64,000 nucleotides of DNA from Armatimonadota bacterium (lineage in GTDB: Bacteria > Armatimonadota > UBA5829): contig JAMCYN010000049.1 in assembly GCA_023474015.1 (NCBI GenBank), positions 5,441-69,440 of the forward strand, read 5' to 3'. Shown here one piece after another: positions 49,652-57,512 of the stretch. The notes below the pieces were generated by a model that did no database searches, was not told the origin of the DNA, and worked only from the letters and a program-made list of their open reading frames with translations. The stretch's first letter is position 1. Every line of letters begins with the position of its first letter. The translations under genes were made by a program, and so were the position numbers.

Positions 49652-50512
49652 ATGAAGGCGACATCATACCTTGCAGCCCTTGCAGTGATGGTAGTGGCTG
49701 GAAATGTAGATCTAAACGCAGCAGTCAAACAGTCGGCTGGACATACGGCAAAACGCGGCGCTCCTGCAACCCGAACTATCTTGCAGCCTGCGGGGCTGTC
49801 GCAGCCGGCAAGCATCGGCGAGACGCCGTACGGCCGTACGGGGCCGGGCTCGTTTGTGCCGCGCAAGGCGGACAGCATTCAGGCACTCGTGGATCAGCTC
49901 AAGGCAAACAAGGTAGTGGCATCGCGCTACGCACGGCACTTCAGCACGACCCCCGAGGCACTCTCACAATACTTTCTCAATAATCTCAAGCTGGTGCGAT
50001 TGGAGAAGCCGCAAAAGGTGACGACCTACTTCGTGTCCAAGGGCGGAAGAATCCTCTCTCGCACATGTATGCTCCCGAAGGGAACTCGCGTGTTCGCGAC
50101 CTCGGATGGCCGGGCAATCCTGGAATGGCGCTGCGGAAATCCACTCACACACAAGCTGCCAAGCGGCGCACCACTCAAGCTCACCGAAAAGAAAATACCC
50201 GAGGTGAAAGTTGCACCGTTTGAGCAGGAGATAGGCGTGCTTCCGGCCGTTCTGACGCCCGGGGTCATGGCGATGGCAGCCCCGCCGGTAACGATGACTC
50301 CGATTATCGAGCCGATGCTTGAAACGACTGCCGCGCCGCCGGTGGCGTTCCCGCCGATCTTGACGGCGCTCGCTCCGCTGCTGCTGGGAGCCGTCTCCGT
50401 TCAACACAGTCAGCCGACTCCACCCGTACCCGAGCCTTCGGCGCTATTGTCGCTGGGCATGGGTTTATCGAGCGCGCTGATTCTATATCGGACTAAGAGA
50501 AGGATCTCCTAA
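49652..50512 (+). CDS. PEP-CTERM protein, sigma-54-controlled
   Basis: 286 residues. The signal peptide MKATSYLAALAVMVVAG is followed by a basic region with no known domain, a Pro/Met-rich stretch (about 195-245) and the sorting tail PVPEPSALLSLGMGLSSALILYRTKRR: PEP motif, helix and basic end. The middle contains KKIPEVKVAPFEQEIGVL. Exosortase processing is expected; no exosortase gene is in the window. Known PEP-CTERM systems can be RpoN-dependent through PrsK/PrsR, which agrees with the promoter here. ATG 49652 is preferred over the two GTG codons just before it. Confidence 0.8.
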   Translation: MKATSYLAALAVMVVAGNVDLNAAVKQSAGHTAKRGAPATRTILQPAGLSQPASIGETPYGRTGPGSFVPRKADSIQALVDQLKANKVVASRYARHFSTTPEALSQYFLNNLKLVRLEKPQKVTTYFVSKGGRILSRTCMLPKGTRVFATSDGRAILEWRCGNPLTHKLPSGAPLKLTEKKIPEVKVAPFEQEIGVLPAVLTPGVMAMAAPPVTMTPIIEPMLETTAAPPVAFPPILTALAPLLLGAVSVQHSQPTPPVPEPSALLSLGMGLSSALILYRTKRRIS

Positions 50513-50585
50513 GTAGAGTTACACCTTGTCCTGTTGAACTCGATTCAGCATCTGCTACACGCCGACAAGGCATGATCTACTCTAC
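50513..50585. terminator. Possible bidirectional terminator hairpin between convergent genes
   Basis: GTAGAGT (50513) pairs with ACTCTAC (50579), and CCTTGTC (50524) with GACAAGG (50564), giving a long interrupted stem that spans the whole interval. No strong T-tract, so the role is tentative. Confidence 0.45.
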
Positions 50586-51124
50586 AGCCGCATGTCGAAA
50601 AGCCGCACGCCCGCTGACACGGAGAACCCCTTGAAATCGAACCCTGCTATCCGGCTGAAGTAGTCGTATCTGGCTTCCACATAGAATTGGCGAGCGAACA
50701 CAACGCCAAAAGCCGCGTTCGCATTCAGCCCAAGCTTGCTCTCCCGCAAGCCGATGGCGTCATTAGTCACCCTGCCATAGTACGGACCGGCCCGAAGCGT
50801 CACGTAAGGCTGGGCCTTGGAACTGTTGTTCAAGGCGCGCTCAAATCCCAGTGTCAGCGGATAAAGATGGGCGCTCGGTCCGCCCGACAGCCTGTAGGAG
50901 CCAATCTCAGGATTGAAAATCCACTCATCGGGTTTCGTGTTATCGAATGCCTTCAGGCTTATTCGACTCCAGGAGTCGCCGAACGTGTTGCTCGTCGCCG
51001 ATGACTGCGGATAAAAAGCTCCGATGCTCAACGCAATCGAAGTCTTCCGCTTCTCGGCAATGGCCGCCCCGCACACGACGGACAGCAGAATCACGAACAC
51101 TACAGAATACTTCACCACACGCAT
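50582..51124 (-). CDS. Outer-membrane beta-barrel protein (small porin-like), unknown
   Basis: 180 residues from ATG 51124 (GGAGAAGAG upstream). Signal peptide VKYSVVFVILLSVVCGAAIA, then alternating strands such as PYVTLRAGPYYGRV, GLNANAAFGVVFARQFYVEARYDYF and a final GFSVSAGVRLFDMRL, typical of an eight-stranded OmpX/OmpW-size barrel. It follows the TPR lipoprotein gene in the same direction and is probably co-transcribed. Function not recognised. Confidence 0.65.
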   Translation of the reverse strand: MRVVKYSVVFVILLSVVCGAAIAEKRKTSIALSIGAFYPQSSATSNTFGDSWSRISLKAFDNTKPDEWIFNPEIGSYRLSGGPSAHLYPLTLGFERALNNSSKAQPYVTLRAGPYYGRVTNDAIGLRESKLGLNANAAFGVVFARQFYVEARYDYFSRIAGFDFKGFSVSAGVRLFDMRL

Positions 51125-51171
51125 GTCTCTTCTCCAATATTGGCTCGATTCCATGGCTTCCCGCCTTCGCA

Positions 51172-52659
51172 CTATTCATCATTCTTATCCGGCAGGCGTT
51201 CCAAATTCTGCCTGGCATCGGCGTAGTTGGGGTCCAAATCCAGCGCCTTCTGATACTGCGCTTTTGCCTCACCGACAAGTCCCTTCTTCTCCATGGCTAC
51301 TCCGAGATTGTTGTAGGCCATCGCCAAGTTGGGATTCGACTTGATCACACATCTATACTGCTCAATAGCCTCATCGAACTTGTTCTCTTCAAAAAGCACC
51401 CCTGCCCACCCAAGCCGCGCCTGCGTATTCTCAGGATCGATATTGACAGCGGCCTGATACTGCTGACCAGCATTCGGCAAGTCCTTGAGATCTCGATACA
51501 GGTCGCCCAAGTTCAGCGCGGCGGCGGCGTCCTTCGGGTCAAGACGCACGACTTCGCTCCAGCACTTAACTGCCTTGGTCTGATAGTCTTGCTTGGCGGC
51601 CGCGCCTGTTGCCGAGTCTTTCAGAGAGGTATAGATAGCGGCGAGTCCCCTGAGCGCTTTGGTGTCGCTTGAGTCTTGACGCGCGACCACCTCCAGCTTC
51701 TCGGCGGCCTCCGACAGTCGCCCAGTAGCGTAAAGCGCCCACCCAAGGTCAGCCGTAATCCGCGCATCGCCGGGCTTTAGTTGAAGCGCGGCGGCATACG
51801 AATCGGCTGCCTGCTGGTATTTCGCCTGCCGTGCGTACAGCCCGCCAATGTTGAATTGAGGCGCCGACTCCGTGGGCCGAAGCGTCGCGGCCTCTTTGTA
51901 GTGAGCGATTGCCTGGTCTTGCTGACCGTCCGCCGCCAGAATTTCTCCGAGCGCCATGTGAACACAATACGAGTCCTTGCTCACGGTCAAGGCCTTCTCC
52001 AGGACCGTCTTCGCCTCCTGCAGACTCCCGTTTTGCTTGCACGCCATGCCGAAGTTCTGGAGCAGCGCGGGGTCATCCGGGTTGATTTCGATAGCTGATT
52101 TGTAAACCGCTACTGCCTCACCGAACTTGCCTTGCTGCTGAAGCGACAGGGCGAGGTTGCTGAGTATCTTGGCGTCTTTGGGCTTTGCCGCATCGGCTTC
52201 ACGCAACCGTTTTTCAGCCCGATACGCATGCCCCAGCTTGAGATCAGCGCTCCCGAGGTTGTAGAGCAGGTCCGGCGGAGGTGGGCCAAGCTTGACAGCC
52301 GTTTCATATGCGGAGATGGCCTGCGCGGTCTTGCCGGTGAAAAAATAACACGTGCCGAGGTTGTTCCAGACAGCCATGTCCTTGGGAGAAAGCAGTGAGG
52401 CTCTTTCAAGATAGGGAATTGCCTCCGGGTAGTTGTCTTGCTTGAGGAGTATGAAACCCAGCCAGATTGGCGCGGCGGCATCCTTGGGATTAGATTCGGC
52501 GGCACGTTTGAGCGTGGCAATCGCGGCCGAGACGTCGCCTTTCTTGTATTGCTCGACACCTTTCCTGACGCTCTGGCTCGTGGCGGATAATGACGCGCTC
52601 GAACAAGAAACGAGCACACACAGGACAAAGAGGCTGTTGCTCAAGAATCGTATGTTCAT
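51172..52659 (-). CDS. TPR-repeat lipoprotein
   Basis: 495 residues from ATG 52659 (AGGAGATATCCC upstream). The leader FLSNSLFVLCVLVSC ends in a lipobox (LVSC), so it is likely lipid-anchored. The rest is about thirteen tetratricopeptide repeats, e.g. AAAPIWLGFILLKQDNYPEA, AVWNNLGTCYFFTGKTAQAI, MAYNNLGVAMEKKGLVGEAK. TPR lipoproteins act as scaffolds for pilus, secretion or cell-wall machines. The partner is unknown; the downstream beta-barrel is a candidate. Confidence 0.85.
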   Translation of the reverse strand: MNIRFLSNSLFVLCVLVSCSSASLSATSQSVRKGVEQYKKGDVSAAIATLKRAAESNPKDAAAPIWLGFILLKQDNYPEAIPYLERASLLSPKDMAVWNNLGTCYFFTGKTAQAISAYETAVKLGPPPPDLLYNLGSADLKLGHAYRAEKRLREADAAKPKDAKILSNLALSLQQQGKFGEAVAVYKSAIEINPDDPALLQNFGMACKQNGSLQEAKTVLEKALTVSKDSYCVHMALGEILAADGQQDQAIAHYKEAATLRPTESAPQFNIGGLYARQAKYQQAADSYAAALQLKPGDARITADLGWALYATGRLSEAAEKLEVVARQDSSDTKALRGLAAIYTSLKDSATGAAAKQDYQTKAVKCWSEVVRLDPKDAAAALNLGDLYRDLKDLPNAGQQYQAAVNIDPENTQARLGWAGVLFEENKFDEAIEQYRCVIKSNPNLAMAYNNLGVAMEKKGLVGEAKAQYQKALDLDPNYADARQNLERLPDKNDE

Positions 52660-52735
52660 GGGATATCTCCTGTGACCTTCAGTGGACAATCCACGCTGAG
52701 TCCCCACCCCACTCGTCGCTTCGCAACTGAACGGA

Positions 52736-52764
52736 ATTATAGCCGTACAATGGCTCAATGTCAA
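52736..52764 (-). promoter_or_regulatory. Perfect consensus sigma-70 promoter for the TPR gene
   Basis: Minus strand TTGACA (52764-52759), a 17-nt spacer and TATAAT (52741-52736), both exact. It is about 77 nt upstream of the TPR start. Confidence 0.8.
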
Positions 52765-52828
52765 CACGGGTAGAGTCAACGACCCACTCCGCAGTCCGCG
52801 CGCCTCTTGTTGCCCGAGATCCGTCGAC

Positions 52829-52987
52829 CTACCCCTTCGGCTTCACCCTCTTCGCCCGGTGCGTCTTGTGTATCGCATCGCCCACCACGCCGATCAATAT
52901 GACATAACCCAGCACCGCGAACTCCCAAGCCGAGGCGATGCAGCACGCTATGACGACCGCCGTAAGTAGCGTAACAATACGCTTCAC
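52829..52987 (-). CDS. Possible 52-residue membrane protein
   Basis: A GTG-started frame encodes MKRIVTLLTAVVIACCIASA, then a second hydrophobic stretch FAVLGYVILIGVVGDAI and a basic tail HKTHRAKRVKPKG. The hydrophobic-basic pattern is coding-like, but the ribosome site (AGGGA, 12 nt away) is weak and no family is recognised. Confidence 0.4.
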   Translation of the reverse strand: MKRIVTLLTAVVIACCIASAWEFAVLGYVILIGVVGDAIHKTHRAKRVKPKG

Positions 52988-53069
52988 AGCCGGTAATCTT
53001 CCCTGGGGCTTGCGGATTAGAATCTACATGAGGATTCATCGGAGCCGAGGCCAGCTCCTGCATAGCGTC

Positions 53070-53233
53070 AAACACGAAAACGGGACGCCTGGAAGTCCTT
53101 CCCAAGCGTCCCCGACATCCTGTCCCTTGCGTCGCCTCCTGCCGGAGCGACTCAGCAGGGACCCCAACCTCGCCCAACTGAATCTTCCGAAGCCGGGGCA
53201 TCCCTGCCCCGGCACGCGCGACCTCCCTGTCGC
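53070..53233 (-). ncRNA. Array of stem-loops with GGA in the loops (candidate CsrA/RsmA-binding RNA or 3' UTR)
   Basis: Read on the minus strand, just past the nrdJ stop, five hairpins follow: 53233-53218 (loop AGGGAG), 53213-53192 (9-bp stem, loop GGGA), 53151-53131 (5-bp outer stem with CAGGA), 53124-53114 (GACA, GGA, TGTC), and 53112-53082 (7-bp GC stem, inner stem, loop GGAC), the last followed by GTTTTCGTGTTT. Repeated CAGG(G)A(T/G)G words in loops are the hallmark of CsrB/RsmZ-type RNAs that titrate CsrA. No promoter is visible inside nrdJ, and no csrA is in the window, so the role is a hypothesis. The last hairpin may be the nrdJ terminator. Confidence 0.4.
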
Positions 53234-53253
53234 TCAACCGCGTCCTGCGAAAC

Positions 53254-56200
53254 CTAACCGCACTTGCTGAACCCGCAGAACCTGCACACCACGCAGCCGG
53301 ACTCGTGCTCCACCGCCGAACCGCAGTCCGGGCAGGCGCCTTGCAGGGTGTCGAGCTTGTCCTTGGGCTTTGATATCTCGTCGGTGGCGATGCCGGTCTC
53401 GCGCTCTTTCAGATAGTGCTCTATCGCAATGCCGATGGCGTCCGCGCAAGACATCACCACCCCGCCGTTGCCCCAGGCAGGTGAGTGACACCGAATGCCC
53501 CTGATGTGCTTCTGAATCGAGCCGGGGTCCACCCCCGCGCGCAAAGATAGCGAGATCAGCCGACCAATCGCCTCCAACTGGCTGGGCGCGCAGCCTCCGG
53601 CCTTGCCCATGGCCGCGAACACCTCGCACAGGCCGTTTTCGTCCTCGTTTATCGTGATATACATATTGCCGCAGCCGGTGTTGATGCGCTCGGTGACGCC
53701 GCGCGTACGGGCCGGTCTCGGCCTTGGCCCGCGTACTCCGGCCTGGCTGCCTTCGGAGATGGCTTTCTTGTCCTTGCCGGATACGTTCAGCACCTGAGAG
53801 TCGCGGCTGCCGTAGCGATAGATGGTGCAGCCCTTGCAGCCCTCTTTGTATGCAAGCTCATAGACCTGCTTCACGTCGTCCGGCGTGGCGCTCTCGGGGA
53901 AGTTTACCGTCTTGGAAACCGCGTTATCCGTGAACCTCTGGAACGCGGCCTGCATGCGCACGTGCCACACGGGCGGTATGTCGAGCGCCGTCGCGAACAC
54001 CCGCTGCACGTCCTCCGGCACCTCATCAATCCCCCGCACGCTGCCGTGCTCGGCGATCTTGCGCATCAGCTCGTCGCTGTAGAACTCCCTGTCCCGCGCG
54101 ATCTTCTCGAAGTACGGATTGACCTCCATAAGCTCGGTCCCGTCCATCACGCGCTTCACATAACTGATCGCGAACAGCGGCTCGATGCCGCTTGAGCACG
54201 ACGCGATAATGCTGAGCGTGCCGGTCGGCGCGATGGTGGTGACTGTGGCGTTGCGAATCTCCATGCTGTCGGTGCGGTCATACACGCTGCCCTTGAAGTT
54301 CGAGAACACGCCGCGCTCCGCCGCAAGCTCACAACTGACCTTCTTCCCCTCGTTGGAGATGAAGCTCATCACCTGCTCGGCGATGGATATGCCATCCTCT
54401 GAGTCATAAGGCACGCCCAACAGGATCAGCATGTCCGCGAAGCCCATCACCCCGAGGCCGATCTTGCGATTGCCCCTGGTGGTCTCGCCGATCTGCTCCA
54501 TCGGGTAGCGGTTGACGTCTATCACGTCGTCCAGGAATCTCACCGAGAGCTGCACCGCTCGCCGCAGTCTATCGTAGTCGATCTCAGCACGGCCATCGAC
54601 CACGGAAACCATATGAGCGAGGTTGATGGAGCCGAGGTTGCATGACTCATAAGGCAGCAGCGGCTGCTCTCCGCAGTTATGCACCACTAATCCATTGGCT
54701 ACGAACGAGTGCGTAACGGGTTCGGTAATGTCGTAAACCGTCTCCTCGCCCTCGGGGTCCAGCGACAAGAAGCGCGCGGTGAATGTCTGCTTGTAAGGGC
54801 CTCTTGTGTATCCTTCGAGCGCCGCAAGAAGCTTAGCCTGCTTCGCCGCCGTCAAGAAACCAATCTCCTTGGCATATACAGCCAGCGCACTCTTGGACAC
54901 AATCAGCTCGTCGTATCCTTTGCACAGATACATCGCGGTTCCGCCACAGGCGTCCGGCATCTCACGCAGCCCTTCGGGCCTACGGCTTCGGTAGAGAGTG
55001 GTCGGTATTCCAAAATTCAGCAGCATCCGCTGGACATCCAGCAGCAGTTCACGATTGATCGATGTGAGCCTCGCACTAACGCCTTTCTCTCGGGTACCCG
55101 ATACGTGCCCGTCCGCCGTGAACATTGCCCGGAGGAAGCCGCGCTGCATTTCTTCCGAACCGGTCAAGACCGCCTCGGGGACTCTGTGCTTGTCGCCGGG
55201 CAACAGTCCGTGCTCGGCCGCGACCCTCCAGAAGCGCTGAGACTTGATGCGATACTCGTCACGGCCCTCGACTTCGTACCCGCGCAGGCTGTAGTGACGG
55301 TCGAGTCTTTGCATACCCTCGACTTCACTGGCCATCATCTCCGCGAAGACAGGTGCAAGCTCGCGCTTTTCATCGCCAAAGAACGACAATACGGCTTCCG
55401 TGGCCTTCATCGTCCCGTCACCCACAAGCCAGCCAAGAAGCGTGCCAAGCCGCTCCGAGCCGCCCGATCCGAACCCGCCTTTGCGGTTGAGAATGTGGAT
55501 ACGATCAGCACCCCCGAGATCGCCCGCGCTCACCCATCCGCGATCAGTCTTGACCTTGTGATCAGCAGTAAGGCGGACCTCATAACCCTCCTGCGTGCGC
55601 AGGCGGAAGACCTGCTTTGTGCCCGTCCGAACGACCTTCGCCGCCCTTTCGAACGAGGAGCGAGATGAGCGGCCATCCAGAGTGAGCATCGGCAGAGTTT
55701 GGTCCTTATGCAGTTCCTCGATCCGCCTCATGCCAGAATCGGTGTAAACAAGCGTGTCACCCGTAACGCACGGATTTGTGCTCTCGATCTCGCCGAGATG
55801 CGGCGTGGGGTTGTCGCGGTTCACCCGGTCGATGAAGATGATCCCCGGCTCGCCGTTCCTCCAAGCCATATTTACGATCAGATCGAAAACCTTTGCCGCG
55901 CTGAGCGTCTTGCAGACCGCTCCGGTCCGCGGGCTGATCAGCTCGTAGTCCTCACCCTTGACGACGGCCTCCATGAACTTCTCCGTCAGCAGCACACTGA
56001 TGTTGAAGTTCGTCAGCTTGGTCGTGTCCTGTTTGCACGTGATAAAATCGAGGATATCCGGATGGTCCACCCGCAGGCAGCCCATATTGGCCCCGCGCCT
56101 GGTCCCACCCTGCTTGATCGCTTCGGTGGCCGCGTTGAAGACCTCCATGAATGAGATCGGGCCGCTGGAGACGCCGTTCGTGGACTTGACGCAGTCGTTC

Positions 56201-56580
56201 GCGGGCCGCAGCCGTGAGAACGAGAACCCGGTCCCGCCGCCGCTCTTATGAATGAGCGCGGTGTCCTTGACGGTCTCGAATATGCTCTCCATCGAGTCCT
56301 CGATAGGCAGCACAAAACACGCCGAAAGCTGGCCAAGCTCCCTGCCGGCGTTCATAAGCGTCGGACTGTTCGGCAAAAAGTCCAAGCTGCTCATCAGCTC
56401 ATAAAACTCCCCCGCCAAGCCCTTGACGTGCTTATTCGACTTGCCGTAGCTGATCTCAGCCTCGGCTATGGCGTTAGCAACCCGCCGAAACAGCCCTTCG
56501 GCATCCTCGGCGGGATTTCCATTTTCGTCTTTACGCAGATATCGCTTTTCGAGCACCGTCCGCGCATTCTTAGTCAGCAT
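53254..56580 (-). CDS. nrdJ: B12-dependent ribonucleotide reductase (class II, NrdJ) containing an intein
   Basis: 1108 residues from ATG 56580 (AGGGAGG 4 nt upstream); the in-frame start at 56676 would translate a word repeat. Extein sequence (743 residues) has [22 protein letters not shown] (active-site Cys), [31 protein letters not shown], and [20 protein letters not shown] across the splice point. Residues 271-635 are an intein. The C-terminus holds the TSCPD domain and a zinc ribbon [22 protein letters not shown]. It reduces ribonucleotides to deoxyribonucleotides using adenosylcobalamin, independent of oxygen, in the cytoplasm. It follows nrdR in one operon. Confidence 0.95.
   Translation of the reverse strand: [1108 protein letters not shown]
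54676..55770 (-). mobile_element. Intein with LAGLIDADG homing endonuclease in nrdJ
   Basis: 365 residues. The first residue is Cys ([10 protein letters not shown], block A), block B is seen in [11 protein letters not shown], and the end is [10 protein letters not shown] followed by extein Cys (CGEQPLL). Two dodecapeptide motifs, [13 protein letters not shown] and [15 protein letters not shown], are those of a LAGLIDADG endonuclease, and both keep an acidic residue, so it may be active. Insertion is after ESTNP, a highly conserved active-site position used by other ribonucleotide reductase inteins. All splicing residues are present, so splicing should be functional. Confidence 0.95.
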
Positions 56581-56606
56581 CTGCCTGCCCTCCCTAGCAA
56601 ACCATT

Positions 56607-56695
56607 GCAAATTTTGAATGTTGAATTGTGAATTTTGAATTGGGGAAGGGACCGCTCCCTTCAATTCATAATTCAAAATTCAGAATTCATAATTG
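56607..56695. repeat. Two-armed word repeat (TTGAATT type) between nrdR and nrdJ
   Basis: The left arm ATTTTGAATGTTGAATTGTG continues with AATTTTGAATT; the centre GGGGAAGGGACCGCTCCCTT is itself a short stem; the right arm CAATTCATAATTCAAAATTC continues with AGAATTCATAATT. It is the clearest example of the family in the window. Within the nrdR-nrdJ transcript it would form a hairpin just before the nrdJ ribosome site. Confidence 0.88.
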
Positions 56696-57169
56696 CTTAG
56701 TTTCTTTTCTCTGCCGCCGTCGCCCTCCCAGGCCGTCGACTATATCCCTGAACTGCCCCACGTCCTCGAACTGCCTGTAGACCGACGCGAACCTCACGTA
56801 TGCGACCTGATCCACCTTGCGCAGCGCGTCGGCTACCATCTCGCCGATCTCCTCCGATTCGATCTCCCGCACACCCGAGTCGAATACGGAGCGCTCAATG
56901 TCGTCGGCCATGGATTCCAGCACTTCCATGCCTATCGGTCTCTTTTCACAGGCGACCGTCATGCCCTTCAACACCTTATTGCGGTCGAAAGGCTCCCGGC
57001 GCTGGTCACGTTTGACCACCATTACCCGAAGCTCCTCGATCTGCTCGAACGTCGTAAATCGCCTGGCGCAGGAAAGACATTCGCGCCTTCGCCTTATCGC
57101 CTCGCCCGCCCTAATAGTGCGCGAACTGAGGACCTTATCGTCGTGATAACCGCAAAAAGGGCATTTCAT
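56687..57169 (-). CDS. nrdR: Transcriptional repressor NrdR
   Basis: 160 residues. Zinc ribbon MKCPFCGYHDDKVLSSR...RRRECLSCARRFTTFE (four Cys) followed by an ATP-cone domain (about 49-139, VVKRDQRREPFDRNKVLKGM). NrdR senses ATP/dATP and represses ribonucleotide reductase genes through paired NrdR boxes, which are present in its own promoter. It is first in an operon with nrdJ. Length is usual (150-170). The basic C-terminus RRRQRKETKQL overlaps the word repeat. Confidence 0.95.
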   Translation of the reverse strand: MKCPFCGYHDDKVLSSRTIRAGEAIRRRRECLSCARRFTTFEQIEELRVMVVKRDQRREPFDRNKVLKGMTVACEKRPIGMEVLESMADDIERSVFDSGVREIESEEIGEMVADALRKVDQVAYVRFASVYRQFEDVGQFRDIVDGLGGRRRQRKETKQL

Positions 57170-57184
57170 CAGCGTTTCTCTAAC

Positions 57185-57200
57185 CCGCTACATATAGCGG
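57185..57200. promoter_or_regulatory. NrdR box, proximal
   Basis: CCGCTACATATAGCGG, a perfect palindrome around the TA-rich core of the NrdR box. It begins just past the expected transcription start. Centre-to-centre distance to the other box is 32 bp, about three helical turns. Confidence 0.7.
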
Positions 57201-57208
57201 TAACAGGA

Positions 57209-57237
57209 ATCTTAGCACACTATATATACCCTGTCAA
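57209..57237 (-). promoter_or_regulatory. Sigma-70 promoter of nrdR-nrdJ
   Basis: Minus strand TTGACA (57237-57232), a 17-nt spacer and TAAGAT (57214-57209). It is about 40 nt upstream of the nrdR ATG. The spacer contains an NrdR box, so repressor binding would block polymerase. Confidence 0.8.
57217..57232. promoter_or_regulatory. NrdR box, distal (inside promoter spacer)
   Basis: ACACTATATATACCCT matches the consensus acaCwAtATaTwgwgt over its first 12 positions. It fills the -10/-35 spacer. Confidence 0.75.
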
Positions 57238-57379
57238 TGAGACGGCCAGTATTTTTATTGGGTAAAAAATCACCACCCCGGCCGCCCCACCCGCCTGCTT
57301 AGGATATACCCAAAAACCTGAACAACAGAGTGCCCGCTTGTCATTATTTGCCCAAGATTTCACCATATTTCTGCAATCT

Positions 57380-57387
57380 CTATATAG
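57380..57387. promoter_or_regulatory. Weak additional NrdR-like core in a 275-bp non-coding stretch
   Basis: CTATATAG within ATCTCTATATAGACAG, 159 bp from the distal box. A further TATACATATAGTG core is at 57471. The interval 57240-57512 has no gene that can be supported; it is AT-richer than its surroundings and these cores are its only notable content. Confidence 0.3.
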
Positions 57388-57512
57388 ACAGCTCATCCTC
57401 AGTATGGTATGAATTTAGGGGCGGTTCAGCCGGAGGGGGTATACCCTGTCCAAAATCCGCCCAGGCAGCTTATACATATAGTGGTCGCTCACGATATTCC
57501 TTGCCCGGCAGA

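Noticed and set aside
52776..53237. 153-codon minus-strand frame
   Set aside because: It crosses the stem-loop array and reads as a Gly/Arg-rich low-complexity product; hairpin structure explains the sequence better.
54709..55668. 319-codon open frame on the plus strand inside nrdJ
   Set aside because: Antisense to the intein; the intein frame has all splicing and endonuclease motifs.
57240..57512. Cobalamin riboswitch ahead of the B12-dependent nrdJ
   Set aside because: No B12-box GCCACTG or the conserved core was found on the minus strand; NrdR boxes explain control.
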